Below, one piece after another: positions 10,572-22,828 of a stretch of DNA of 64,000 nt. The translations under genes and the position numbers were made by a program. Source of the stretch: Spiroplasma endosymbiont of Amphimallon solstitiale. GTDB taxonomy: Bacteria > Bacillota_I > Bacilli_A > Mycoplasmatales > VBWQ01. The notes beneath the pieces were generated by a model that did not search any database, was not told the origin of the DNA, and was given only the letters and a program-made list of their open reading frames with translations. Every line of letters starts with the position of its first letter. Position 1 is the stretch's first letter. Location of the stretch: positions 310,001-374,000 of the forward strand of contig NZ_OZ034999.1 of the NCBI RefSeq assembly GCF_964030965.1. The letters are read 5' to 3'.

Positions 10572-10734
10572 CTTTAATTTTGTAGAAAAGTAATGATACA
10601 TGATAAAGTGTTATTTTTAGAGAATTTTTACACTAAATAATGTTACTTTTAACAAATTTTTAATTAAAAATAATATTTTAAGTGTAAATTGATGAATAAT
10701 TTTTGGTCATCCATACTTTTCTACATAATTAAAA
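10572..10734 (-). repeat. 163-bp MITE, copy 1
   Basis: Duplication TAAGTATC at 10564-10571 and 10735-10742. The element lies antisense to the interrupted IS30 gene. Same site and orientation as copy 10 at 62586. Confidence 0.92.
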
Positions 10735-11226
10735 TAAGTATCTGACTATTGAATCAATAATAGCAATAAAAGAATATAAAAGTTATGGATTTTCGATTCG
10801 TAAAATAGCAAAAGCCATTGATTATAGTAAATCAACTGTACATAGAGTTTGTAGATTATTAAATCAAAACTTATTACCATTAGAAATATTGAATAAAATT
10901 CAAAAAAATAAACAAAATGCAGGTAGAAAATTAATAATTTTAACTTTAATAGAAATTAATACTATTAATCATTTGTTAATTACTAAAAATTATGCTCTTG
11001 ATATAATTGCTAATTTTTTAAAGGAAAATAAAATAAAAAGTATTTCAACAAAAACTTTATATAACATGTTTAAAACAAATCGAATGGGTTTTGATGAAAA
11101 TAACTTATTGAGAAAAGGAAAAAATAAACCTCACAAACAAAAAGAAACTAGGGGCAGAATTAATAATTGTAAGTCTATTCATGAAAGAAATTTAATCATT
11201 CCTAATATTAAAAATATAGAAGAATT

Positions 11227-11389
11227 CTTTAATTTTGTAGAAAAGTAATGATACATGATAAAGTGTTATTTTTAGAGAATTTTTACACTAAATAATGTTA
11301 CTTTTAACAAATTTTTAATTAAAAATAATATTTTAAGTGTAAATTGATGAATAATTTTTGGTCATCCATACTTTTCTACATAATTAAAA
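11227..11389 (-). repeat. 163-bp MITE, copy 2
   Basis: Duplication GAAGAATT at 11219-11226 and 11390-11397; antisense to the IS30 transposase it interrupts. Confidence 0.92.
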
Positions 11390-11928
11390 GAAGAATTTGG
11401 TCATTTAGAGGGTGATACTATCATTGGTAAAGATCATAAAAGTTCTATTATTACTTTAGCTGATATATGATCAAAAACCACAATTCCTTTAGCAACTAAA
11501 AATAATAAATCAGAAAATATTACAAAAAGTATAATAAAATTTATTTCAAAGTTACAAAAAGGAACAGTTAAAACTATTACTTTTGATCGTGGTAAAGAAT
11601 TTAGTAAATGAAAATTAATCGAAAAAAATTGTAATGTTAAGATTTATTTTGCAGATCCTGGTAAACCTTGTCAAAGAGGTTTAAATGAAAATAATAATGA
11701 AAATAATAATGGTATTTTAAGAAGATATTTACCAAAATCTACAGATCTATCTTCATATAAACAAAAAGATTTAAATACTATAGCATTTCAAATTAATTCT
11801 ACATCCAGAAAATCACTATATTATAAAAGACCAATAGATTTAATACAATTATTTTAAAAAACTGTCCCATTTATATTTACAATTCAGGTTTTGTAATAAC
11901 TTTATTGTAAAAAGGGGACATATAAAAT

Positions 11929-12218
11929 ATGAAAAAATGAATAAAAACAAATTTGAGTAAAATAACATTAGCATTAGCATTAACTGGCACTATAAGTGGA
12001 ATAACTAGTTTAATAATTGGTTCAATTGCACATAATAAAACTAAATGTTTATGTTATTTTTTAGATTATGATGGTAATTCCCACTGGGGGGATCAACTAT
12101 ATGAGAATATAAAATAAGTGATAAGCATAAAATATCACTTTATTTTGGATTTAAACCTATGTCTGATTATGATATAAAATGAGATGGCATATATCCAAAT
12201 GGATATTTTGATAATTAG
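11929..12218 (+). pseudogene. Small membrane-anchored phage protein, frameshifted
   Basis: ATG at 11929 after AAAAGGGG. MKKWIKTNLSKITLALALTG leads into one membrane segment, then CLCYFLDYDGNSHWGDQLYE. The frame stops at 12115, but shifting one base at the AAAATAAG run (12111-12118) continues for 33 codons (SDKHKISLYFGFKPMSD..) to TAG at 12216. The end overlaps the stop of the convergent 672-aa phage gene. Function unknown. Confidence 0.55.
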
Positions 12219-14233
12219 ATTTCTAAATTTATATAAGAAATATTTTCGTTATATTTATCAAATAAATTAATATTTTTTAAGTTTATTTCTTGTTTATCTG
12301 TTATTAAAATTAAATCATAATTTCCAGCACCAAATATGCCACTAACTTCGATCCGATTTAAATTATTAATCGGATTTTCAATTTGTAATTCAAACTCATT
12401 ATTATTATCAATTTTTATAATTTCTTTATAAAATTCTAATTTAGAAAATAATTGAGATTTATTAGAACCATATAAATTTAAAGCATTTTCAATTTTATTA
12501 GTACTAATAATTGCTCTTGTAAAATATTTACCATATTCACCATTTCCTAATGTTCAATCAGCAGGAATTAATGATGGTATATTATTACTTTCTAGTTCAT
12601 TTGTTATAGATAATCAATTAAATTGATTATCGTCTAGTTTAAATAATTCATTTTGACTAATATCATTATTTTTTAATTTAATATTTTTTAAATTTGTAAA
12701 ATCAAAATATACAGATTTCAATATTACTTTTACATCTTTAAATTCTCAAACTTTATCTGGTGTAGAATGAATTGGATTTGATTTTAATTCAAAATAGTAA
12801 GGTAATAATAACTTATAATCATCATTTAAACCATTATTAATTGACATTGATGAATAAATATTTTTTGATAACATTATAATTAATTGTTTAAAAATTTTAA
12901 TTTGTGGCAAATTTGTATAATTTGGATAATCTAATTCTCATTGTTTAAATAAGTTAGTAATAATATCAATTGGTTTTTGATTTTCAAACTTAATACGTAA
13001 TTGTGCAATTTCTTCGTTAAGTTTTAACTGATTAAATCCATCAAAGTTTCTATTATAAGTATATGTATAAGTTAACATATCCAACAATACTTTTTGTAAA
13101 CTATCAATAGTAGGTGCATCTTGTATTTCAATTTCAACATCTTTAAATCTATTGTTAGTTGCAATATAACTATAAAATTCATTTTCAGAAAAATTTCAAA
13201 CTTCTTTATCTTTTAATTCTTTTTCTTTTTTCAATGGTCATTTACCATTTCAAACAGTACCAAATTCATATCCTAATCAAGCATTAGTTACTCTTGCATT
13301 TTTTATAACTTCTTTTCTTGTTTCAGTTCCACTACTAATTTTAATTAAATCTAAAACTGATTTTTCTTGTCCTATAAATTGTTTTGCTAAATTTCAAGGT
13401 AATATTTGTTCACTAAATCATTGTTCTAATATTCTAACTTTTGGTTGGGTTTCAATAGGCATTGATAATAGCGGAAATGCTATCTTATCTTTGACAAATA
13501 ACTTTGGGTATACTTCCATATTGTCAACTTCACCAAGTACCTTTATATTACCGAAAATCATGCTTCTAGGGGCTTTAATTTTTAAAACCGTTACTTTTGT
13601 ATCTTTGTCTAATGGTTTTTGTAATTTAATAATTATTGGATAACCATCTCTTGTTTTAAAATCTTTAATTTTAATAATAGTAATACTTTTAGTACTTCTT
13701 GTTTTTGGATTTTGATAAGGTTGTGAATAATTATTAATGATATATAAATTATCAATATTATTTTCAGTTAATGGTTCATTAATACTAACTGCATATAACT
13801 TGAATTGATTTAATAAATTTATTTCTTGAAAAATTAAATTTTTAATATCAGTCATACTATATTCAATTGTATTATCATTAATATTGGTGCTAGCTCTTTG
13901 ATTTAATTGCATAGTAAAGTCTGATGTTTCAACAGCAGTAGTTTTTAATACTTTATCAATATCAATAAATCCAATTTTAATAGTATTTGCTGAAAATTTT
14001 AAACTATTATTTTCATTATTTTTAAATAAACGTTCAATTTCATAAATATATATAGTTCTTTTTTTAAATTCATCATATGCTCTATTAATATCAGGGTCAC
14101 TAGTAGCTCTCATCATATTAGTAAAATCAAAAGGAATATTATCAATTAAATAATCATTTTCTACTTCTGCTTGATTAAGTTTAGTTTGCTTCTGTTTCTG
14201 TGGAAACTTGGTTTGTGGTTTGTTGTTGTCCAT
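12215..14233 (-). CDS. Large phage structural protein (tail/collar candidate)
   Basis: 672 aa, mostly polar and Asn/Ile-rich, without membrane segments. No confident family match. It is the last gene of the late operon and overlaps the portal candidate by 53 bp. It includes NIPFDFTNMMRATSDPDINR near the N-terminus and a C-terminal part rich in beta-strand-like alternation (NRIEVSGIFGAGNYDLILIT). A decayed homologue in prophage 2 is ~90% similar. By position in phi29-type gene orders it could be a lower collar, tail knob or tube protein; that is inference. Confidence 0.55.
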
Positions 14234-15425
14234 TGTTATCTCCTATTAATTGGTTATTTTCGGGATTAAATAATTTTAATTTAACAGTTAAATTATTAAT
14301 TTCTTTATCATTATTTATATTAAATGTTTTACTATTTAATAAATCTTTATCTACACTTACTAATAATTGAATAAATTTAAGAATATCAATATTAAATTGT
14401 CATAATTTTTGTTCAATATAGTTAATGGTTGAAATATTTACTGCTGTACTTTCTGGTACTGATTGTTGTGCTGATTTCTTTTGACTTGGTATATGTATAC
14501 CACAACGTTTAAATATTTCATTAACATTTCAATCGTATATATCAGTTAAATTCTTACCTTTAAAATTACTACTTGTCATATTGATATTTTCATTTTTTTC
14601 ATTATTATCACCGGTAGTTTTTCAAATATAGTTTTTAGTAACTAATATTCTTACTGCTTCTTCCATTGAAGATTGAACATTACCATAAGTTTGGTCAAAA
14701 ATAAATTTAGGTGAATTTAAAATGGTATCTAAAACAATTTGTTCATAAATAACATCTAATGTTTTAATTTTATCCATTACTTTATCACAATCTGCTAATT
14801 CATTGGCTTTATTTCGCATAATTACTATTGGTATATAGTTAATTTTTAATGTTTGTTCTTGTGATAAATTAGAATTATTAATATATGTTTTAAAATCTAA
14901 TGGAAATTGTTTTTTATTATCACTAATACTATAAATTGCACGATTAATTGTTACTTGTTCATTATTTAGTGTATAGACTTCAAATAATTTTACTGTTTGT
15001 GCATTTTGTTCATAATTATCATAAAAAATAGTACATTGAATTAATTTACCAGTAATATCATAAACTCTTTGTTGAATATCTACTACTTGAAAATATAAAT
15101 TATCATTAGCAATATAAATTAAATAACCACTAATTCCTAACTTACTTAATTTAAAAATAGAATTTCAATTTTTTCTATAAAATTCTTGTTGAATTAAATA
15201 TTGTTTAATAATTTCATTATTAATATCTAATGGAGCATTATATAGATTAGCATTATTTTCTGCTACAAAATCAGTAAAATAAGTTTCATGATTAAAATCA
15301 TTAAAACCAAAATAATTTAAAATAGAAGCATGTGTACTTTTATTTTTATTAGTTAAAAATTTTAATTTTTCATTTTGATTATCATTAATATTTGTTTTAT
15401 CTTTTCTTTTAAATAAACTTAGCAT
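14181..15425 (-). CDS. Phage portal/connector candidate
   Basis: 414 aa. ATG at 15425, 11 nt after AGAAAGG, was chosen over the upstream in-frame GTG at 15434, which is too close to the ribosome site. A central region of mixed beta strands (ISGYLIYIANDNLYFQVVDI, YDITGKLIQCTIFYDN) is followed by helices (SSMEEAVRILVTKNYI) and a Gln/Thr-rich C-terminus, a layout seen in portal proteins. The downstream gene overlaps. No decisive motif, so the assignment rests on size, layout and position after the fibre gene. Confidence 0.45.
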
Positions 15426-15443
15426 AATACTCACTACCTTTCT

Positions 15444-15566
15444 TTAAAATATTTGATTAATTTTTAATATAATTTTTATAATAATAAATATAATTAAACC
15501 AGCAGTTGCAGATGATAGAATTACTCCAATTAAACCTAATATAATCTTTATAATTTTAAAAAACAT
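15444..15566 (-). CDS. 40-aa phage membrane protein
   Basis: MFFKIIKIILGLIGVILSSA then one continuous hydrophobic stretch and a Lys-rich end. It is conserved almost exactly in prophage 2 (59694-59816), which supports coding. Position between fibre and portal genes and its single membrane segment would suit a small holin or a virion membrane component; unproven. Confidence 0.6.
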   Translation of the reverse strand: MFFKIIKIILGLIGVILSSATAGLIIFIIIKIILKINQIF

Positions 15567-15570
15567 AATA

Positions 15571-17901
15571 TTATTCCTGTAATTCTTGTAATTTTCAAAA
15601 ATTACCATCATTGCTATTTCTATATCATGAAATTTTATATTTATTAATTATTATTACTAAATGTGAAAGAATTCCATTAACTCAATGTGGTAAATTAATT
15701 CATAAATCATTATAAGTTGTTTCGTTTAAATACTTTCAATAAAATTCACTTATTAAAGTTGGATATTTACCAATTAAACCAGTACTTCTTTTATCACTAA
15801 CATCATAAAATATTCTATAATGTGTATCTGGTTTTAATTCATAAATAATTGTTTCTCTATCTTGTGAAAATGCTACATCTTTTCAATTTGAATCACTTGG
15901 ACTGGGTTGTGGTTGTTTTTCTAATATTTCATTAATTGCTTGTAATAATTTTTTATTTTGAGTTTTTAATAATTTATATTCATTATTTTCTAATAAATCC
16001 TTACAAAGTAATGAATTTTCTTCATCATTTAATGAAACTTCATTTGTTTCAGTATTATATTTAAAATAATCATTTGAAAATTTTTTATCATTTATTTTTT
16101 GTTTTAATTCATTAATAGCACCAACAATAGTTTTATTAGTAGTTTCTATATTAGGATTTTCAGTACCAAGAGCGTTTACAGTAAAAGCATATGAAAATTT
16201 ATCTATATCTACTTTATCTTCTAATTTTTTATCTACTTCTGGTTTTGTATAATAATTATTTGGGTCAACTCCACCACCACTTGCACTAATAACATTATTT
16301 TTATCAATAGTTATATTAGTACCCGCAGTTAATTTATTTTGTTTTAATAATAATTTATCATCTATATATTTTTTATTTGGTATATCTAAGTCATCTGTAA
16401 CAACTGGATCATTATAATATGTAGTTTTTGTAACTCCAACTTTAATTACATTATTAACTAAATTTGTTGCATTATTTTTATCTTCTTTATTATTAAATAT
16501 TTTATTTTCCAAGTCATCAATTTTATCTTGTTTTTTATCTATATTAGTTTTATTTTCATTAATTGCTGGAACAATTAGTTTAGCAACTGTTTGTAAATTA
16601 TCGTCATTGATATTTTGTTTTTTATCTAATAAGTCATTTGTTTCATTTTTTGTATAATAATCACGTTCAACACTTTCATCAACTATAAATTCAGTTGGTG
16701 TTCCAATACCTTTATATTGATATAATTTATCATTATCTAATCAACCTTTATATTTTGTAGATGAAGTTTGTACTATAAATTTATTAGTATTAAAATCAAA
16801 AGAAAGTGTAATGTTAATATTGTCTTCAACAATAATTTTCTCAACAATAATAAACATTTGTTCTTTTGTTAAATTATATTCAATAATAACTTTTGTTAAT
16901 TTTGAAACAGAACTACTTAATTGTTTACTATCAAAATAAACGTAGGTTCAAGGCACAATATATCATTGATTTGTATACAAGTCCTTATTATCAATTTGCT
17001 TTCATAATGGACTAGTTTCAATATTAAATCAATTATTTTTAATATCATCAATAATTTCATTAGTTTTAGTTAATTCATCATTCAATTTAGTTATATTATT
17101 TTCATTAGTAGTAATTCTTTTTTGTTGTTTAGCAGAAAAATCACAAGTTGGTGCATGAGTAAAATCACCAATTTGTGGATTATTTTGTAATGCTTCGGGT
17201 GGTAATGTCCCAATTTCATCTGGTCAATCTAAAATCATTGTTTCAGTTTTTGGGTCATATTCAGTTGCTACATAACCTTTATTTATAAAGTTTGTAACAT
17301 GACCCCTATATATCTCATTTTCATTATCATCAATTAAATCATCATATAATTTCATTTGTTTTGATAATGTAAATTCTTTTTGTTCTTTAATTAATTCATC
17401 AACTTGATTTCTAGTATAAAATGCTTGTAAATCAATTTTTTCAATATCTATTTCATCTTGATTATAACTTAAAAATACTTGTTTTAATTCTGTTAATCTT
17501 GCTCATATTTTCATTCTACTTGGTGCTAAATCTCAAACATTAATTGTTGGAATACTACTTGCACTAAATTGATTACCATTATTAAATTGAATAGTTGTAT
17601 CAACATTAAATTCAATTGGTGTACGATTAAATACTCAATGTTCAACCATTACATAAACCATATCTCTTAATGTTTCTTTAATTAATTCATCTTTAAAACT
17701 ATCAAAAGGAAATTTAGATAAAATAAAATTAAGATAAGCATTAATATCATTTTGAGCGCGAATAGCAAAAGTTATAAATCAATCATTAACATTAGGTCAT
17801 GTATTTATATATTGTTGTGGTGTTTCTGTAATTTTTCCAGTTAATGGATATCAGTTATTATAATTTTCTAAACTGACATCAGTTCAAAGTTTATTAATCA
17901 T
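15571..17901 (-). CDS. Phage tail fibre / receptor-binding protein
   Basis: 776 aa. The N-terminal ~200 residues are globular (MINKLWTDVSLENYNNWYPL). From ~250 on there are fibre-type repeats: (D/E)YYTK.E.(N/D)..L..K and KLTAGTNITID.NN.ISA units, plus coiled stretches, ending in PQPSPSDSNWKDV...FWKLQELQE. The YYTK...LL..K and 'AGTNITID' motifs are common in tail fibre shafts. In prophage 2 the shaft and last residues match but the C-terminal domain is different. Good ribosome site AAGGAATG before ATG at 17901. Cuticle-free spiroplasma membrane is the expected receptor surface (inference). Confidence 0.72.
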
Positions 17902-17904
17902 AAT

Positions 17905-19602
17905 TTATCATTCCTTAAAAAATGCTTTTTTATAATGTTTAGTTTTTGTTTTAGTTTTTCTATGTGCAATATGAATAACTTTTTTTTGTAATTTCTTTTT
18001 ACCTTTTTCTACAACTTGACTATATGCAAATTTTTCTAAATGATGTAATAGTCCAGTACCAAATAAAGTATTAACTGAAAATTTTAAACCAACACTTTTA
18101 AATGATTTATTAATATTTTCAATAGGATTATTAATAACATTTACTACTTTATGATAAGTTCTTATTATTTTAAATATTTCTCTATAAACTTTAAAACTAT
18201 CTCTAATTACTTGTTGAACAACTGGTGGAGCAAATGCAATTGCTTTTAATCATTTATTACGACTAATTCCATAACCAATATATCAACCACTATATCATCT
18301 ATATCAATGAAACGGGTGTATTTGAGTAACAAAAGTTTCTGCTTTAAGAATACTATCAACAACTGTAATTGGTTTATACTTAGGATTACGATGATAAATA
18401 GTAATTGCACATTTACTTAATGATAAAGGTTGAATTTTACAACCCATAAATACTGGTGAATTTAATGGAATTAATTGTGCATGTTTAATTGCTTTTTTCT
18501 CTGCACTAGTAAATAAATTTGTTGTTTTTTCTTTTAATTTATTAATTTTTTCAAATGCTTGTTTTTCTAACTTTTCAAATTTCTCTTGTAATTTATATAT
18601 ACTTTCTCGTAATTTTTCAAAATATGGAGTATCTTTTCAAAATTTATTTAAACCTTTTTTTAAATAAAATCTAATATCAAAATATTTAAAAGTTTGATTT
18701 GCTTTTAAAACAAGTTGATGAATAATACTATTTTTAAAATTAAATTTAATAACATTTGCACGAATTTTTTGTAAATCCAAAATTAAAGATTTACCATATC
18801 TATTCTCTGTATGTATTGTATGAACTAAATTTAATCAATCATGTTGGTTCATTTTTAATACTTTTTTTAAATCAGTATTATATTTTTTTAAAAAGTTATT
18901 TGCTTTTTCAATATCTTTGATTTTAAATTTAGGAGTTAATTGTGGACTTAATTTTATTAATGTATTTTGTAATAATAAATAATCTTTCAACTCTTGGGTT
19001 TCTAACTTTTTAAAATTATTTTTAAATTGTCTTTCAGCAACATATCCTAAATTTTGTATTATTGTTTCACGATTAGGAGCAAAACTATAATTGAATAAAT
19101 AACGTTTATTACCAATAATTTTATCTGTTAAAATTTCTTTGCCACTTACTTGACTAATAATTTCTTGTAAATTTTTTGCTTCTTTAACACCAATTTGTTC
19201 TAATGTTTTAGTTTTTTGTGCTAACTTAATAAATTTAGTAGTACGATAACCACGACTAATTTTATTAATTCCAGCAAATGCAGATAATATATTAAAAAAA
19301 GTATTTAATGGTGTTACATTTCCTTTTAAATAATCATAAACTTGATTAATAGTAAAATCAGTTAAAAACTCTACACCAACAGCACTAATACTAGCAATTA
19401 AATCACTTGCACCTAATCCAAGTGCTACACTTTCACTTAATCCACCAGTAAAAGGAGCAAATGCCACTGCTATTACTTGTACACCAATCATTTCTAAAAT
19501 TTCTCATCAAAAACTTTTATTTTCTTGTTGTTTACTAATTCTAGTATGTTTTGGTTTATTTATATTTAAAAGTATTGCTGTATTAGTTGTACCAATTGGC
19601 AT
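17905..19602 (-). CDS. 565-aa phage protein with hydrophobic N-terminal part
   Basis: Ends in GAA TGA TAA, so the last residue is a UGA-coded Trp. The region ~37-110 is hydrophobic and Gly/Ala-rich (VIAVAFAPFTGGLSESVALG), followed by long basic helices (KLRESIYKLQEKFEKLEK) and a very basic tail (HRKTKTKTKHYKKAF). It lies between capsid and fibre genes. The composition would fit an internal virion or DNA-ejection protein, but no family is recognised. Confidence 0.55.
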
Positions 19603-19618
19603 GATTAAATTTCCTTAA

Positions 19619-20809
19619 TTATTTAAGAGTTATTTTAATTGGATTTGTTGAACCTTTATAATTTGGGTCATTTATATTTGCTCTAATAACGACATATAAA
19701 TCACCAGTTTTTTGTTTATTATTACTAATTATGTTTTTACCTTGCTCATCACTAAAATATTTAATAGTTGGATTTTCTAAACTTGGATTTAAACTATTAA
19801 TTTCTTTTGCATATAAAATATTTGTATCTAATTCTTTATTAGTTTTATCTGTTTTTGTAGTAGGATTATTTATTGTTAAAGTTGTAATTTTAGATTTTAA
19901 ATCATTTTTTACTTCACTTTTAATTACTCCGCATAACATTCAACGTGATGTTGTTTCTTTTTTTGACATATAAGGAATTGATTGACCAAATACTTCGCCA
20001 CCAACTAAATAAGTTCTTCCAACTTTACCGTCTGCAACTTGTTGTAAATAAATAACTGTATTTTGTAACATATATCTTTTCATTGCTTTTGGTGTTGCTA
20101 AAATAAAACTCATTATTTCTTCTTCATTTTTATCATTTGTAAATGTCATATAATCATCTAATACAATTTGACATAATACACCTTTTACATATAAATCATT
20201 TCCATTTAAACGTAATTGTTGTGCTAATTCATTATCAGTAATTATTCCTTTATTATCTGCTAAATAAACTAAACTATCATAAAGATTATTAGTAATAAAA
20301 AATTTACAATTTGTACTATTTCTTAATTGAAATAAAGTATTTCATGCAGATAACATTGCTTTTAAATATCCAATTGGTGTTGTATCAGTGATTGTTACTT
20401 TTGTAGCAAATTGAGAGATTATATTAGTATCATCATTTGCTAATTTATCTGTTAAATCATTAGCAACTTCATATTGCATACTATCTAGTAAATTTTGTCC
20501 ATTTTCAGCATTTAAGTCAATATTTGCAATCGTTTCACCAGCAAGATATGATTTTTCAATTATTTTTTCAATTTTATCAGTAGTAGCATATCCAACATCA
20601 TATCTTTTGCTTTTGTCATCTCATGAAATAACTTTAACTTTTGGGTCTTTTGGTAATTTAATAATAAATTCTATTTTTGTAGAGTTAACCATTTCAATAG
20701 GAAAAAAGTTTGCTCATGGACTATTTGATTGTTTAAAAAATTCAATGAATTCTGGTGCTTCAACTAATTTTTCTGTGTTATTTAAGTTTGTTTGAATATT
20801 AATTGCCAT
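19619..20809 (-). CDS. Phage major capsid protein candidate
   Basis: 396 aa, directly downstream of a scaffold-like gene, as in many tailed phages. N-terminal helix, then EFIIKLPKDPKVKVISWDD, a long alpha/beta core (YLKAMLSAWNTLFQLRNSTN, TNNLYDSLVYLADNKGI) and a Lys/Asn/Thr-rich C-terminal domain (ITLTINNPTTKTDKTNKE) that looks like a beta-rich appendage. Size, neighbour and fold pattern support a head protein; I see no exact motif match. Confidence 0.6.
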
Positions 20810-20827
20810 TTTGTATAATTTCCTTTC

Positions 20828-21202
20828 TTATAATTTATTTTTATTTTTATAATCTAATAAAGAATTAATTTTAATTGGTATTTGATTTGTTAATATTATT
20901 TCTTGTTTACCACCTGTATTAATTGGTTCTTTAAATAGTGGTTGTTCTTTAATAATTTTCTTAATAGTATCTTCTATTTTTGAATTTTCTATATCATTTG
21001 TTTTAAATTTTAAATAATCATAAAATTCATTTTTAACTTGATATTTTTTAAATATATTAATAATTTCTTTTTCTTTAATTTCTTGATTAATTTTATTTAA
21101 CTTATTTTCTGCTTCATTAATTTTATTTTCTATTTCTTGTGAAACATTATTTTCAGTTAAAGTTTGAGTTGTTTGTTGTATATTAGTTTCATTTTCTAAC
21201 AT
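20828..21202 (-). CDS. Phage scaffolding protein candidate
   Basis: 124 aa, highly charged, with a coiled-coil core (EIENKINEAENKLNKINQEI) and no hydrophobic core. Short, helical and immediately upstream of the capsid gene: the classic scaffold position. GGTGTGA ahead of ATG at 21202. Confidence 0.6.
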   Translation of the reverse strand: MLENETNIQQTTQTLTENNVSQEIENKINEAENKLNKINQEIKEKEIINIFKKYQVKNEFYDYLKFKTNDIENSKIEDTIKKIIKEQPLFKEPINTGGKQEIILTNQIPIKINSLLDYKNKNKL

Positions 21203-21218
21203 TTACATCACACCTTTA

Positions 21219-21407
21219 TTATTTAATTTCTTTATTAATTTTTTCATTTAGTTTTGCCAATTTTTTTTGATGTTTTATAATTTTATTATTTGCTCTAACA
21301 TGCTTTGGAGTTGTAATAAATCGTTTTAATAAAACAATAATTTCTCTACAAATTAATGTTCCAACACTTGTTCCAATAATAATTAATTCATGTATAAATT
21401 CTTTCAT
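21219..21407 (-). CDS. 62-aa single-pass membrane protein
   Basis: N-terminal membrane segment (FIHELIIIGTSVGTLICREI) followed by a basic coiled tail (KHVRANNKIIKHQKKLAKLN). Good ribosome site (GGAAAATATTGAAATG). It resembles small holin-like or virion membrane proteins, but no function can be assigned. Confidence 0.55.
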   Translation of the reverse strand: MKEFIHELIIIGTSVGTLICREIIVLLKRFITTPKHVRANNKIIKHQKKLAKLNEKINKEIK

Positions 21408-21425
21408 TTCAATATTTTCCTTTCA

Positions 21426-21614
21426 TTAATTAATTTTTTGATTTGTATCTAATTCCATTACTAATATTTGATAATCTTGAATATAAGCATTTTCTAATAT
21501 ATGATGTTTATAATTTTTATGAAAACTAGTAGCATTTTCAATTGTAGAAAATAATTTATATTTTGTTTCAATTCCATAATTAGTTTTATATTTTAATAAA
21601 TAAGCATATCTCAT
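21426..21614 (-). CDS. 62-aa phage protein, unknown
   Basis: MRYAYLLKYKTNYGIETKYK, soluble alpha/beta pattern, no motif. Supported by AAAAAGGAG before the ATG and tight packing with both neighbours. Confidence 0.55.
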   Translation of the reverse strand: MRYAYLLKYKTNYGIETKYKLFSTIENATSFHKNYKHHILENAYIQDYQILVMELDTNQKIN

Positions 21615-21631
21615 TTTAATATTCTCCTTTT

Positions 21632-22468
21632 TTATAAATGATAATAATTTTCATCAAATTCTAAATTTGCATTAACATTAACTTCACTCATATTATCACT
21701 ACCATATTGACTATTTGTTTCACTATTAATCGAAAATCTATTATCATTATTAATTAAATGTGCTATTTCATTTGTAAACGAAGTCTCTTGCATTTCTACA
21801 TCAAATTTTCTTTCGATAGGTAATAAATTATGAATAATTTCACTTGCACCAGCAACTATCGTTGGAATAGCATAAGCATTATTAAAATCATTATTAATAC
21901 CCATAGCAACACCACTTGATATTAAACAACCACCAGTAGCCATATTACATATCTTTCTTATTGTTTCAAATCTATGTGGTATTAATTCTGTTAATCCCGC
22001 AATAAGATTTGAAATACCATAAGCATTTAATGAAATATAAGTATCTCAATCCATTAAATTATTAGGATTATTATTTGTACTTAATAATGGTCATGGTGGG
22101 GTTTCAGTAGTTGTTGTAGGTATTGAAGTAGTAGTTATAGGCATAGGTGTTGTAGTAGGTTCTATTGGATTAGTAGTATTTTCTATTCATTTTGAATAGT
22201 TTGCTAAACCAATTGTTCCTAAACCTAATAATATTTTTTTACTACTATTAATTATTTTTGTTTTATTACTTGGTCTTTGATTTAAATTTCATATATCTAA
22301 ACCTAATTTTTTACCAAATAATAAACTATTAATTGAACCTAATATTGGATTTCCTATAAGTTGACCATAATAAGCACTTGTACCTATCATTGCTGAAATA
22401 GGACTTATTCCAGTTCTTATTAATTTTAATAAAGTATAATTTGATTGTGAATTTTCTGTATTTGGCAT
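21632..22468 (-). CDS. 278-aa phage membrane protein
   Basis: ATG at 22468 after AAAGGAAG. Several moderately hydrophobic Gly/Ala segments, a Thr/Pro-rich linker in the middle (TTTSIPTTTTETPPWP) and an acidic, polar C-terminus. The linker suggests two domains. No family recognised. It sits between the early small genes and the head genes. Confidence 0.55.
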
Positions 22469-22480
22469 AATTTTCTTCCT

Positions 22481-22717
22481 TTAATTTTCTATTTTTTTAA
22501 TTCAAACTTTTACTCAACCTTGATAAATATCATTATCACCAACTATTAATGCAACATTATCTTCTGGATCAGAAATAATTATATGTTGTGATTTAATATT
22601 TGGATATTTCATTAATATAATTGCTCTAATATCATTATGAGTACGAAGTGCTTGCGGTGATGGTGTTAATATTTCAATTTCATCTTTATCACCAAATAAA
22701 GTAGGTAAGATAATCAT
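22481..22717 (-). CDS. 78-aa phage protein, unknown
   Basis: MIILPTLFGDKDEIEILTPS with a compact alpha/beta pattern, ending in WVKVWIKKIEN with UGA-coded Trp. AAGGAGAAATAAAG ribosome site overlaps the end of the preceding gene. Confidence 0.6.
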
Positions 22718-22720
22718 TCT

Positions 22721-22828
22721 TTATTTCTCCTTATTTTTAGTTAAATTATTAACTATTATTTCTAAACATTTCATACATCAATTTTTACTTAATCAGATTC
22801 TTTTATTACATTTTTTACATTTATTCAT
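22721..22828 (-). CDS. 35-aa zinc-ribbon-like protein
   Basis: MNKCKKCNKRIWLSKNWCMK then CLEI: two CxxC pairs, a possible single zinc site. It overlaps the upstream gene by 8 bp. It was found only by reading UGA as Trp. One of three small Cys-pair proteins in this early block. Confidence 0.55.

Larger units (their letters stand above)
10559..11857 (+). pseudogene. IS30 transposase, disrupted
   Basis: Same protein as the 314-aa transposase of copies 2-4, split after codon 4 by the MITE at 10572 and again near EEF (GHLEGDTI) by the MITE at 11227. The catalytic segments (LEGDT, TFDRGKEF, NENNNG..RR) survive, but the reading frame is broken. Confidence 0.9.
10474..11888 (+). mobile_element. IS30-family copy 1, carrying two MITEs
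   Basis: Starts CCTGAATTGTAAA and ends TTTACAATTCAGG with TTT on both sides (3-bp duplication). It contains the 163-bp elements at 10572 and 11227, each with a perfect 8-bp duplication. Compared with the 1061-bp intact copies it also has a 12-bp in-frame repeat of GAAAATAATAAT near 11690. Confidence 0.9.
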
